Source: Actinomycetes bacterium (GTDB lineage Bacteria > Actinomycetota > Actinomycetes > Actinomycetales > Cellulomonadaceae). Taken from it: a stretch of DNA of 22,586 nucleotides. This document shows positions 7,531-13,970 of the stretch, in pieces (position 1 is the first letter of the stretch; every line of letters starts with the position of its first letter). The stretch is taken from contig JAJYTJ010000054.1 of NCBI GenBank assembly GCA_021793115.1, forward strand, positions 1-22,586, written 5' to 3'. Made by a program: the position numbers and the translations under genes. The notes under the pieces are model-generated. The model saw only the letters and a program-made list of their open reading frames with translations, searched no databases and was not told the DNA's origin.

Positions 7531-7817
7531 CGGTGTCGCGACGAGCGTACGCCCGGTCCCCGGACCGCCCGATGCAGGGTGGCGCGGCGGTCGGTCGCGG
7601 TGGTCCGCGGCCCGGACCCGGTTCGCCCTGGGCGTGCTGACCCGCTCCCGCCTCACCTTGCACACCATCCAGCAGGACACCGACCAGGCGCTCGCACCAA
7701 CAGCCTGACCAGCACGAAGATCACGCCAACGCGCTACACCACGCCCCGGCGCTTGACCTGAACCGCCGCTGTCTGCCCTGATCTATGAGGCCGAGGAGTA
7801 GGCGGGCTTGGCTGGTT
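7531..7817. other. 287-bp gene-free region, possible decayed mobile-gene remnant
   Basis: No intact gene is seen. On the plus strand, short open stretches read like ends of real proteins but are cut by stops. One ends LTRSRLTLHTIQQDTDQALA and stops near 7710; another ends LSALIYEAEE and stops at about 7800. This suggests relics of one or more genes at the outer edge of the integrated element. I found no copy of the tRNA-Phe 3' end here. Confidence 0.35.
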
Positions 7818-8528
7818 CTAGCCCGCGCGGCCGCGTCGTCCGGGCGGTAGGAGGCCGCGCGCGCGAGTCTTGGTGATCCAGCCCTGGGCGGTACTCAAAG
7901 CGACGCTACTGATTGCCGCCATCGTCGCCGAGGGATTCGCGTCGCCCTGCGCCGCGAGTCGGCCGTGCTGGAGCGCAACGAGCTCGTAGAAGTCCGGTGT
8001 CTGCTTCGGATCGCCGAGAGGCTTGAGCAGGTCTCGCTCGGCGATCTTGCGGCCCGACGGCAGCTCGATCTTGCCGCCGCTGATGGTGCTGGTCCGCTTC
8101 ATCGCGAACAGCCGGTTGTTGATCGCTGCCTCGATCCTGGCGGTCGGTAGCTCTCGGAGGAGGTGGCTGGTGATCGGGTCGCCGGGTACGCGGGGCAGAT
8201 AGGCGACGCCGGTGATGCGGACCTCCTCGGGGAGTGCGAGGACCTGTCGCTGGAGTCGGATGAACACCCGGGTGCCGGTGGCGGTGTGCTCGATGTAGCG
8301 CCAGCGGCCGTCGATCGCCTCGTTCTCCTCGGAGTCGAGCTGTGCGCGTCGATCCTCGTCGGTATCGGCCTGGTCGTCGTAGCCGAGGGCGGCGTCGATG
8401 TCGTGGCTCGCATCGTCGGGCCGCTCACCGGGGAACCGGCTCGGCAGGTACCAGCCCGGCGGAAGGTCGTCCTGGATGAGCAATCCGTCGTAGGACTGGT
8501 CGCCAGGGCGGTGAGCAGGGGCGGGCAC
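7818..8528 (-). CDS. Hypothetical protein with C-terminal HTH-like region, element-borne
   Basis: A 236-residue protein of unknown function. Residues 1-75 are acidic and probably disordered (PDDASHDIDAALGYDDQADTDEDRR). The middle (about 75-170) looks like an alpha/beta fold with RWRYIEHTATGTRVFIRLQR and VRITGVAYLPRVPGDPITSHLLRELP. The C-terminal ~60 residues (YELVALQHGRLAAQGDANPS then AAISSVALSTAQGWITKTRARGLLPP) resemble a helix-turn-helix followed by a recognition helix. Proteins with this type of tail are common beside actinobacterial integrases. The GTG start at 8528 has no clear ribosome site. It diverges from the Xis/integrase pair across a 127-bp gap, consistent with a regulator of that promoter, which is inference. 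Confidence 0.65.
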   Translation of the reverse strand: MPAPAHRPGDQSYDGLLIQDDLPPGWYLPSRFPGERPDDASHDIDAALGYDDQADTDEDRRAQLDSEENEAIDGRWRYIEHTATGTRVFIRLQRQVLALPEEVRITGVAYLPRVPGDPITSHLLRELPTARIEAAINNRLFAMKRTSTISGGKIELPSGRKIAERDLLKPLGDPKQTPDFYELVALQHGRLAAQGDANPSATMAAISSVALSTAQGWITKTRARGLLPPGRRGRAG

Positions 8529-8561
8529 GCGCCGAGTCTAGCGATCCCGAGCGTCCAACTC

Positions 8562-8597
8562 CGATGGTTGCCAAAACCCGCGTTCGATGGTTAGTCT
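8562..8597 (+). promoter_or_regulatory. Direct repeat CGATGGTT and possible promoter of the xis-int pair
   Basis: CGATGGTT occurs at 8562-8569 and again at 8585-8592, 23 bp apart (about two helical turns), in the gap between the divergent element genes. A weak promoter-like pair overlaps them: TTGCCA at 8568-8573 and TAGTCT at 8592-8597 (18-bp spacer). The repeats could be operator sites. Confidence 0.35.
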
Positions 8598-8655
8598 CAG
8601 ATACCTGCAAATGCCCGCGCGCAAGTGCCAGCACGTCCCGCCTGGGGAGGACGAG

Positions 8656-8853
8656 ATGGTCGACACCGCCGTACGGCTCGAGTACCTCAACCGTGCCGAG
8701 GCCGCACAGCGTTGCCGCGTGCCGGTTTCGACCTTCGACAAGCTCCGCCGGGACGGGCTCGTTCCCGAGCCTGACGCCCACATGGGCAAGCACCTGCTGT
8801 GGCGTGCCGACACGATCGACGAGCTCCTCGCTCGCGGGGGCACGGAGGCCTGA
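8656..8853 (+). CDS. AlpA/excisionase-like helix-turn-helix protein
   Basis: A 65-residue DNA-binding protein of the MerR-like winged-helix type found in excisionases and AlpA regulators. EYLNRAEAAQRCRVPVSTFDKLRRDGLVP forms the helix-turn-helix, and HLLWRADTIDELLARG forms the wing and last helix. In such elements it would bend attachment-site DNA to direct excision, or regulate the integrase. ATG 8656 is preceded by GGGGAGG at ideal spacing, so it is preferred over the longer reading from 8587. Its TGA overlaps the integrase ATG (TGATG). Confidence 0.82.
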   Translation: MVDTAVRLEYLNRAEAAQRCRVPVSTFDKLRRDGLVPEPDAHMGKHLLWRADTIDELLARGGTEA

Positions 8854-10082
8854 TGGCCGGCCGACCCGGCAAGGACTCCCCGGCGCGGATCGACCCGCGC
8901 ACGGGCCGTCCGCTGCCGGACGGGATTCGCTGGCGGGCCGACAGGCAGCGCTACCAGATCCGCGTCGTCGGCCCGAGCGTCGACGGGGGTGCGGTCGAGC
9001 GCTCACGGATGTTCCTCACGCTGGCCGAGGCCAAGCGTGAGCTGGCGAAGGTGGTCGCCGGTCGCAACCCGAACGGGTCGATGACCCTCGAGCAGTGGCA
9101 CGAGCGCTACTGGGCGGCCATCGAGTCCTCCGTGCGTCCCGCGACGGCGCGGTGCTACGACGTCGGCTGGCGGCTGCGGGTGAAGCCGAGCCTCGGCCGG
9201 TTCCGGCTGGATGACATCACGTCCCCGATGATCGAGTCGGCGATGGTCGGCTGGCCCGGTGGGTCGTCAGCCAAGAACGACGCGCTCGCGGTGCTGTCCC
9301 GGCTGCTGGACGGTGCACGCCGCTCCCGGTTCATCGACCACAACCCGGCGCGGGAGATCAGGCGGCCGGGCACCCGTGAGTCGGGCTCGCCGGTCTCACG
9401 CGCCTTGACCGTCGATCAAGTGGCGATGCTGCTCGAGCGAACCCCCGAGGGCGTCTACCGCCGCTATGTCGCCGCGCTCGTCTACACGGGCATGCGGGCG
9501 GGGGAGGCGACCGCGCTGCGTGTCGGCGACGTCGACTTCGAGCGCGGCATCATCCGTGTCAGCAGGTCGCTGAGCCCCGGGAAGCACGGCGAGCTGGTCG
9601 AGCAGTCGCCGAAGAGCCACAAGTCCCGGGAGGTGCCCCTGATCGCGGCGCTGCGTCCCTACGCCGAGCAAGCTGCGCGCGGAAAGACGCTCGACGAGCT
9701 GCTGTTCGCCGGGCCGGGTGGCGGGCGGCTCACCAACCACAACGTGCGTCGGGCCGTCCGCTGGGAGGCGCTCCGCTTGGCGATCGGTCGAAGTGACCTC
9801 CGGATGCACGACCTTCGACACACCTTCGCCACCCTGCTGTTCGACGCCGGCGCCAGCGCGCCGGACGTCCAGGCGACCCTCGGCCACTCCAGCCTCCAGG
9901 TCACCGAGCGCTACTCCCGCGCCAGAGAAGGCGTCGCGCTGCGGGCCGGCGCCGTGCTCGACCAGGCGCTCAGCGGGGCCGCAGGCGAGCGTGCCGAGAC
10001 CACGCGCAGGGGCAGTTCCGGCCACCGATATGGCCCAAGAATGGCCCGGCCTCAACGGGGCGGGGCGAGGGGCAACCTCTGA
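8853..10082 (+). CDS. int: Tyrosine-family site-specific integrase
   Basis: A 409-residue tyrosine recombinase with all expected parts. An N-terminal arm-binding region (about 20-70: GIRWRADRQRYQIRV) is followed by a core-binding SAM-like domain (about 76-165) and a catalytic domain (about 183-370). The catalytic residues are visible: Arg215 in YTGMRAGEATAL, Lys254 in SPKSHKSRE, His319 and Arg322 in MHDLRH, His345 in LGHSSLQVTERYS and nucleophile Tyr354. It is therefore probably active. The ATG overlaps the Xis stop by one base and has GGAGG upstream. It ends 38 bases from the tRNA-Phe 3' end, pointing to that tRNA as the target. The last ~50 residues are basic and low-complexity. Confidence 0.93.
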   Translation: MAGRPGKDSPARIDPRTGRPLPDGIRWRADRQRYQIRVVGPSVDGGAVERSRMFLTLAEAKRELAKVVAGRNPNGSMTLEQWHERYWAAIESSVRPATARCYDVGWRLRVKPSLGRFRLDDITSPMIESAMVGWPGGSSAKNDALAVLSRLLDGARRSRFIDHNPAREIRRPGTRESGSPVSRALTVDQVAMLLERTPEGVYRRYVAALVYTGMRAGEATALRVGDVDFERGIIRVSRSLSPGKHGELVEQSPKSHKSREVPLIAALRPYAEQAARGKTLDELLFAGPGGGRLTNHNVRRAVRWEALRLAIGRSDLRMHDLRHTFATLLFDAGASAPDVQATLGHSSLQVTERYSRAREGVALRAGAVLDQALSGAAGERAETTRRGSSGHRYGPRMARPQRGGARGNL

Positions 10083-10087
10083 ACAGA

Positions 10088-10114
10088 AGAACCCCCTGGT
10101 CACCAGGGGGTTCT
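10088..10114 (-). terminator. Terminator of the tRNA operon (12-bp hairpin)
   Basis: AGAACCCCCTGG and CCAGGGGGTTCT pair perfectly around a 3-nt loop, 6 bases beyond the tRNA-Phe 3' end. On the minus strand the stem is followed by TCTGTTC, moderately T-rich; on the plus strand there is no T-tract. It therefore fits best as the tRNA operon's terminator, and may also stop integrase transcripts. Confidence 0.75.
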
Positions 10115-10120
10115 CGGCAG

Positions 10121-10193
10121 TGGCTCCGACCGGCGTCGATCCGGTGACCTCACGATTTTCAGTCGTGCGCTCTACCAACTGAGCTACAGAGCC
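10121..10193 (-). tRNA. tRNA-Phe(GAA)
   Basis: The minus strand gives a full cloverleaf: acceptor GGCTCTG paired with CGGAGCC, D-arm TAGCTCAGTTGGTAGAGC, anticodon loop CTGAAAA with GAA, a GGTCA variable loop and the GGATCGACGCC T-arm region, with discriminator A. CCA is not encoded. It is the last of three tRNAs and the likely attachment site of the adjacent integrase. The T-loop reads TCGACGC rather than the standard TTCGANNC, as known for some actinobacterial tRNA-Phe genes. Confidence 0.95.
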
Positions 10194-10232
10194 TTGATAC
10201 GACGACGCCGGTCCGAAGACCGGCGCCTCGAG

Positions 10233-10306
10233 CGACCCCGACGGGACTTGAACCCGCGACCTCCGCCGTGACAGGGCGGCGCGCTAACCAACTGCGCTAC
10301 GGGGCC
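10233..10306 (-). tRNA. tRNA-Asp(GTC)
   Basis: On the minus strand, acceptor GGCCCCG pairs with CGGGGTC (one G-T pair). The D-arm is TAGCGCAGTTGGTTAGCGC, the anticodon loop CTGTCAC contains GTC, and the T-arm carries GGTTCAAGTCC. Discriminator is G, as expected for tRNA-Asp. No encoded CCA. It lies 39 bp from tRNA-Phe and 31 bp from tRNA-Glu. Confidence 0.96.
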
Positions 10307-10337
10307 TCGTGATGAAGCCTCTACTGCTGGTGGTCCG

Positions 10338-10410
10338 TACCCCCAACGGGATTCGAACCCGTGCTGCCGCCGTGAAAGGGCGGAGTCCTAGGCCGCTAGA
10401 CGATGGGGGC
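10338..10410 (-). tRNA. tRNA-Glu(TTC)
   Basis: On the minus strand, acceptor GCCCCCA pairs with TGGGGGT (first pair G-T). The D-arm is TCGTCTAGCGGCCTAGGA, the anticodon loop CTTTCAC contains TTC, and the T-arm carries GGTTCGAATCC. Discriminator is A. It is the first gene of the Glu-Asp-Phe operon. Confidence 0.96.
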
Positions 10411-10451
10411 GAGCGCCCCTTGAACGTCGAGGCGTCCGAAGACCGGTGACG

Positions 10452-10480
10452 ATCATACGGGTCGGGCCCCGAACCTCCAA
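10452..10480 (-). promoter_or_regulatory. Promoter of the tRNA-Glu-Asp-Phe operon
   Basis: On the minus strand, TTGGAG (10475-10480) and TATGAT (10452-10457) are separated by 17 bp, with the -10 about 41 bases before tRNA-Glu. TATGAT matches the sigma-70-type -10 consensus in five of six positions. The -35 matches in three. Confidence 0.6.
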
Positions 10481-10497
10481 AGCGGGATGATGAGCAC

Positions 10498-10851
10498 GTG
10501 GTGGACATGAGCCGCGAGGACTTCGAGGACGCGGTCCGGGACGCGCTCGACGAGATCCCGGACGAGCTCGCTGCCCTCGTCGACGACGTCGTCGTGCTCG
10601 TCGAGGACGACCCGCCCGAGGACGACCCGGACCTGCTGGGGCTCTACGAGGGCACGCCGCGCACCGAGCGGACGAGCTGGTGGGCCGCCGGCTCGCTGCC
10701 GGACCGCATCACGATCTTCCGCAATCCGACGCTGGCCGTGTGCACCGACCGGGACGAGGTGGTCGACGAGGTCGCAGTCACCGTGATCCACGAGATGGCG
10801 CACCACTTCGGCATCGACGACAAGCGCCTCGCCGAGCTCGGCTGGGACTGA
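10498..10851 (+). CDS. Metallopeptidase family protein (minimal zincin, PF06262-like)
   Basis: A 117-residue, predicted cytoplasmic minimal zinc protease. It begins with the family's typical MVDMSREDFEDAVRDALDEIP, has the acidic stretch VVVLVEDDPPEDDPDLLGLYEG (about 31-52), and ends with IHEMAHHFGID (97-107), where His98, Glu99 and His102 give the HExxH zinc site. The substrate is unknown for this family. Start candidates are GTG 10498, GTG 10501 and ATG 10507; the first fits relatives that begin MVEMSRE. It diverges from the tRNA operon. An 18-bp tandem repeat starts at the last base of its TGA stop. Confidence 0.85.
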   Translation: MVDMSREDFEDAVRDALDEIPDELAALVDDVVVLVEDDPPEDDPDLLGLYEGTPRTERTSWWAAGSLPDRITIFRNPTLAVCTDRDEVVDEVAVTVIHEMAHHFGIDDKRLAELGWD

Positions 10852-11012
10852 CCCCCTCGCTCCAACCGACCCCCTCGCTCCAACCGACCCCCTCGTACCA
10901 GCCCGCCCCCTCGTACCAGCCCGCCCCCTCGTACCAGCCCGCCCCCTCGTACCAGCCCGCCCCCTCGTACCAGCCCGCCCCTTTCGTTCCTGTCGCCCGT
11001 CTCGCTCCAGTG
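10851..11012 (+). repeat. 18-bp tandem repeat array after the metallopeptidase stop
   Basis: Seven clear units run from 10851 to 10976: two of type ACCCCCTCGCTCCAACCG and five of type [A/G]CCCCCTCGTACCAGCCC. Two decayed units follow at 10977-10994 and 10995-11012. The array begins on the final A of the upstream stop codon. One plus frame would encode PSLQPT/PSYQPA hexapeptides and one minus frame GAGWYEG-type hexapeptides, because 18 is a multiple of three. There are no spacers, so it is not a CRISPR. Confidence 0.92.
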
Positions 11013-11140
11013 GAACGAACGGGGCTGTCGCGACCGCGTGTCGGGGCGTGTCCGTTCCACCCGGGGTGGACCACCGCGTGCCGGTGGAACGTTCCTCTCG
11101 GCACCGCCGGCGTGTCCGGGTGTGTCCGTTCCAGTGGAGG
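11005..11140 (+). promoter_or_regulatory. Four alternating TGGAACG motifs upstream of the CDF gene
   Basis: The motif TGGAACG occurs four times with alternating orientation: plus in CTCCAGTGGAACGAAC (11005-11020), minus in GTGTCCGTTCCACCCGG (11048-11064), plus in CCGGTGGAACGTTCC (11081-11095, including the palindrome GGAACGTTCC at 11086-11095) and minus in GTGTCCGTTCCAGTGGAGG (11122-11140). Neighbouring copies could pair as RNA hairpins or act as an operator array for the cation exporter gene starting at 11159. The role is inference. With the tandem repeat before it, this fills the 307-bp gap between the two genes. Confidence 0.5.
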
Positions 11141-11158
11141 GTCGGGGATGATCGGGGG

Positions 11159-12085
11159 GTGACATCCGACGACCGCGACCACGACCACGGGCACGTGACC
11201 GCGGCACAGGCCCACCGGGGGCGGCTGGCGTGGGTGCTGACCATCACCAGCGTGGTGCTGGTGGCGCAGGCGGTCGGCGGCCTCGTGTCGGGGTCGTTCG
11301 CGCTGCTGGCGGACGCCGGCCACATGCTCACCGATGCCGTGGGACTGCTCCTGGCGCTCGTGGCGACCCGCCTGGCGGCACGGCCGGCCACGCTGCGGCG
11401 CACGTTCGGCTGGCAGCGGGCCGAGGTGCTGGCCGCCATGGTCAACGGCATGGTGGTCGCCGGCGTCGGTGTCGTCGTGCTCGTCGAGGGCGTCAGCCGC
11501 GCGCTGCACCCGCGGCCCATCGACGCCGGCCTCATGCTCGGGGTGGCGCTCGTGGGGCTGGCGGCGAACGCCGCCGGGATCGCGCTGCTCCACCGCGGCC
11601 AGGGCGAGTCCATCACCGTCCGCGGGGCCTACCTCGAGGTGCTCGGCGACCTGCTCGGGTCCGTCGCGGTGGTCGTGGCCGCGCTCGTCGTGCTCACCAC
11701 CGGCTTCACGCGCGCCGACGGCCTGGCGTCCGTGCTCGTCGGCCTCGTCATCCTGCCGCGGGCCGCGGCGCTGCTGCGCCAGGTGGGGGCCGTGCTGCTG
11801 GAGGCGGCGCCGGACGGCGTGGACCTCGCCGCCGTGCGGACGCACATGGCCGGCGTGCCGGGCGTCGCCGAGGTGCACGACCTGCACGCGTGGACCATCA
11901 CGTCCGGTGTGCCGGTGCTGTCCGCCCACGTGGTGGTGCACGACGACGTGCTGGCGGGCGGGGGCGCCGGCGGGGTGCTGGACGCGCTGGGCGAGTGCCT
12001 GTCCGGTCACTTCGACGTGGCGCACTGCACGTTCCAGATCGAGCCCGCGGCGCACGCCGCGCACGAGTCCGCGACGCACCGGTAG
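11159..12085 (+). CDS. Cation diffusion facilitator (CDF) family metal exporter, CzcD/ZitB-like
   Basis: A 308-residue inner-membrane transporter with six helices and a C-terminal cytoplasmic domain, exporting Zn2+ or a similar divalent metal in exchange for protons. The N-terminus is Asp/His-rich (SDDRDHDHGH, 3-12), a likely metal-binding head. The helix-2 site is HMLTD (His55, Asp59). The helix-5 site, usually HxxxD, reads EVLGD (Glu160, Asp164). FGWQRAEVLAAMVNG (84-98) and the C-terminal VHDLHAWTITSG motif are typical. GTG 11159 follows a G-rich stretch; no other in-frame start fits. A repeat-rich upstream region may control it. The oxidoreductase gene begins 9 bp downstream. Confidence 0.92.
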   Translation: MTSDDRDHDHGHVTAAQAHRGRLAWVLTITSVVLVAQAVGGLVSGSFALLADAGHMLTDAVGLLLALVATRLAARPATLRRTFGWQRAEVLAAMVNGMVVAGVGVVVLVEGVSRALHPRPIDAGLMLGVALVGLAANAAGIALLHRGQGESITVRGAYLEVLGDLLGSVAVVVAALVVLTTGFTRADGLASVLVGLVILPRAAALLRQVGAVLLEAAPDGVDLAAVRTHMAGVPGVAEVHDLHAWTITSGVPVLSAHVVVHDDVLAGGGAGGVLDALGECLSGHFDVAHCTFQIEPAAHAAHESATHR

Positions 12086-12094
12086 GGGGCACGC

Positions 12095-12997
12095 ATGGTC
12101 GGGGTCGGGGTCGTCATCCTGCCGCAGGAGCGGTGGGCGCTGCAGCGCGAGCGGTGGCTCGAGGCCGAGGCCATGGGCTTCGACCACGCCTGGACCTACG
12201 ACCACCTGGCGTGGCGCTCGCTGGCCGACGAGCCGTGGTTCGCCACGGTGCCGCTGCTGGCCGCCGCGGCCGCGGTGACGAGCCGCATCCGCCTCGGCAC
12301 GTGGGTGGCCTCGCCCAACTTCCGGCACCCCGTGCCGTTCGCCAAGGACGTCATGGGGCTCGACGACGTGTCCGGTGGCCGGTTCGTGCTCGGCGTCGGC
12401 GAGGGCGGCGAGGTCGGGGACGCGGCGGTGCTGGGGCCGCCGCCGTCGCGCGGCGAGCGGCACCGCCGGTTCGCCGAGTTCCTGGCCCTGCTGGACCAGC
12501 TGCTCACGCACCCGGTGACCGACGTCGTCGGCGAGACGTACACCGCGCACCAGGCCCGGATGATCCCGGGCACGCTGGCCCGCCCCCGCACGCCCTTCGT
12601 CGTCGCCGCCAACGGGCCGAAGGCGATGGCGCTCGCGGCCCGCTACGGCCAGGGCTGGGCCACGTACGGCCCGTCGCTGGAGCTCGGGGGCGCCGCCACG
12701 GCCGCCGACCAGGAGCGGTGGTGGCAGGGGCTGGCCGCGATGGTCGCGCGGTTCGACGAGGCGGTCGCCGCCTCGGGGCGCCCGGACCGCGTCACGCGGT
12801 GGCTGTCGCTCGACGGGGCGCCGGTGTTCTCGCTCGTCTCCGTCGAGACCGCGGTCGAGGGCATCGAGCGGGCCGCGGCGCTCGGCTTCGACGAGGTGGT
12901 GGTCCACCGCCCGCGCACGGCGGGGGTCTACGCGGGCTCGCTGGCGGCGTACGCGGCGCTCGGCGACCGGCTGGCCGCGCTGCGCTCAGTGGGCTGA
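12095..12997 (+). CDS. LLM class (luciferase-like, F420-type) oxidoreductase
   Basis: A 300-residue TIM-barrel flavin/F420-dependent oxidoreductase of the bacterial luciferase superfamily. Visible signatures are MGFDHAWTYDHLAW (27-40), RIRLGTWVASPNFRHPVPFAKDVMGLDDVSGGRFVLGVG (about 64-102) and VVAANGPKAMALAARYGQGWATYG (about 168-191). The family uses F420 or FMN to reduce or oxidise small molecules; the substrate cannot be inferred. ATG 12095 lies 9 bp after the CDF stop and has GGGGG upstream, so it is probably cotranscribed with the metal exporter. Its 3' end overlaps galE by 12 bp on the opposite strand. Confidence 0.88.
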   Translation: MVGVGVVILPQERWALQRERWLEAEAMGFDHAWTYDHLAWRSLADEPWFATVPLLAAAAAVTSRIRLGTWVASPNFRHPVPFAKDVMGLDDVSGGRFVLGVGEGGEVGDAAVLGPPPSRGERHRRFAEFLALLDQLLTHPVTDVVGETYTAHQARMIPGTLARPRTPFVVAANGPKAMALAARYGQGWATYGPSLELGGAATAADQERWWQGLAAMVARFDEAVAASGRPDRVTRWLSLDGAPVFSLVSVETAVEGIERAAALGFDEVVVHRPRTAGVYAGSLAAYAALGDRLAALRSVG

Positions 12998-13945
12998 GCG
13001 CGCCTCCCACGCCGAGCGCACCATGTCCTCCAGCGAGTGCCGCATGGCCCAGCCGAGGTCGCGGGCCGCGAGCTCGCCCGAGGCGACGATGCGCGCCGGG
13101 TCGCCGGGCCGCCGCGGCCCGATCTCGGGTGCGAACGCGAGGCCCGTGACCTCGGCCACCGCCGTCATGATCTGGCGCACCGAGACGCCGTCGCCCGAGC
13201 CGAGGTTGTAGACCGGCTCCAGGTCCCGACCGGCGGCCAGCGCCCGGGCCGCGGCGACGTGCGCGTCCGCGAGGTCGGCGACGTGCACGTAGTCGCGCAC
13301 GCACGTGCCGTCGGGCGTGGCGTAGTCGTCGCCGTTGATGCGCGGCGTGCGGCCCGCGAGCAGGGCCTCGAAGATCAGCGGGAAGAGGTTGTGCGGGCTC
13401 GTGTCGTACAGGTCCGGCGTGCCGGAGCCGACGACGTTGAAGTACCGCAGCGACGTGTGGTGCAGCCCGGTGGCGCGACCCTGGTCGGCCAGCAGCCACT
13501 CGCCGACGAGCTTGGACTCGCCGTAGGGGGACTGCGGCGTGGTGGCGGTGGCCTCGGTCACACGCTCGACGTCGGGCGTGCCGTACACGCCGGCCGACGA
13601 CGAGAACACGATCCGGTCGAGGCCCTCGGCCGCCATCGCCGACAGCAGTCGCGCCGTGCCCGTGACGTTCTGCTCGTAGGTGTGCAGAGGCCGGCTCACC
13701 GACACGCCCGCGTACTTGAAGCCGGCCAGGTGCACCACGCCGTCCACGCCGTGCTCGGCGATCGCGCCGCGCACCAGGTCGACGTCGAGCACCGAGCCGA
13801 CGACGAGCGGCACGTCCGCGGGGACGAACTCGCGGTGCCCGCTCGACAGGTCGTCGAGCACGACGACGCCGAGGCCCACCTGCCCGAACGCGCGCACCAC
13901 GTGCGACCCGATGTACCCCGCCCCACCCGTCACGAGCCACGTCAC
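12986..13945 (-). CDS. galE: UDP-glucose 4-epimerase
   Basis: A 319-residue NAD-dependent short-chain dehydrogenase-fold epimerase interconverting UDP-glucose and UDP-galactose. The N-terminus has VTGGAGYIGSHVV (5-17, the NAD-binding GxxGxxG). LAGFKYAGVSVSRP (73-86) follows, then the catalytic SSSAGVYG (115-122) and Tyr141/Lys145 in SPYGESK. LRYFNVVGS and GTCVRDYVHVADLADAH are standard GalE blocks, and the length is normal. The start is GTG at 13945. It lies 25 bp behind the dipeptide-transport ATPase on the same strand, so it may be the last gene of that operon. It converges on the LLM gene with a 12-bp overlap. Confidence 0.93.
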   Translation of the reverse strand: MTWLVTGGAGYIGSHVVRAFGQVGLGVVVLDDLSSGHREFVPADVPLVVGSVLDVDLVRGAIAEHGVDGVVHLAGFKYAGVSVSRPLHTYEQNVTGTARLLSAMAAEGLDRIVFSSSAGVYGTPDVERVTEATATTPQSPYGESKLVGEWLLADQGRATGLHHTSLRYFNVVGSGTPDLYDTSPHNLFPLIFEALLAGRTPRINGDDYATPDGTCVRDYVHVADLADAHVAAARALAAGRDLEPVYNLGSGDGVSVRQIMTAVAEVTGLAFAPEIGPRRPGDPARIVASGELAARDLGWAMRHSLEDMVRSAWEARSAH

Positions 13946-13970
13946 AGCGTGTGACCCTATCGGACGGCCC

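Larger units (their letters stand above)
7818..10120. mobile_element. Small integrated element or remnant at tRNA-Phe
   Basis: Three genes (HTH-tailed hypothetical on minus; Xis-like protein and tyrosine integrase on plus) end 39 bases from the 3' end of the minus-strand tRNA-Phe. This is the usual layout when an integrase uses a tRNA 3' end as its attachment site. No replication, transfer or phage structural gene is present. No duplicate of the tRNA 3' end was found by eye, so the left boundary is arbitrary and the element may be a remnant. Confidence 0.55.

Noticed and set aside
7531..7817. Left attachment site matching the tRNA-Phe 3' end
   Set aside because: No convincing match to the tRNA 3' half could be found by eye. 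Similar short GC words are too common to count.
10851..11012. CRISPR array
   Set aside because: Units are contiguous without unique spacers, are only 18 bp long, and no cas genes are nearby.
10680..11162. A separate plus-strand protein with PSYQPA repeats
   Set aside because: It overlaps the metallopeptidase in another frame, has no ribosome site, and is open only because the 18-bp repeat keeps phase. Kept only as a possible frameshift extension.
10778..12907. Long minus-strand open frame opposite the CDF and LLM genes
   Set aside because: A by-product of very high GC. The plus-strand genes have clear family motifs, while this frame shows none and is rich in Arg, His and Gln.
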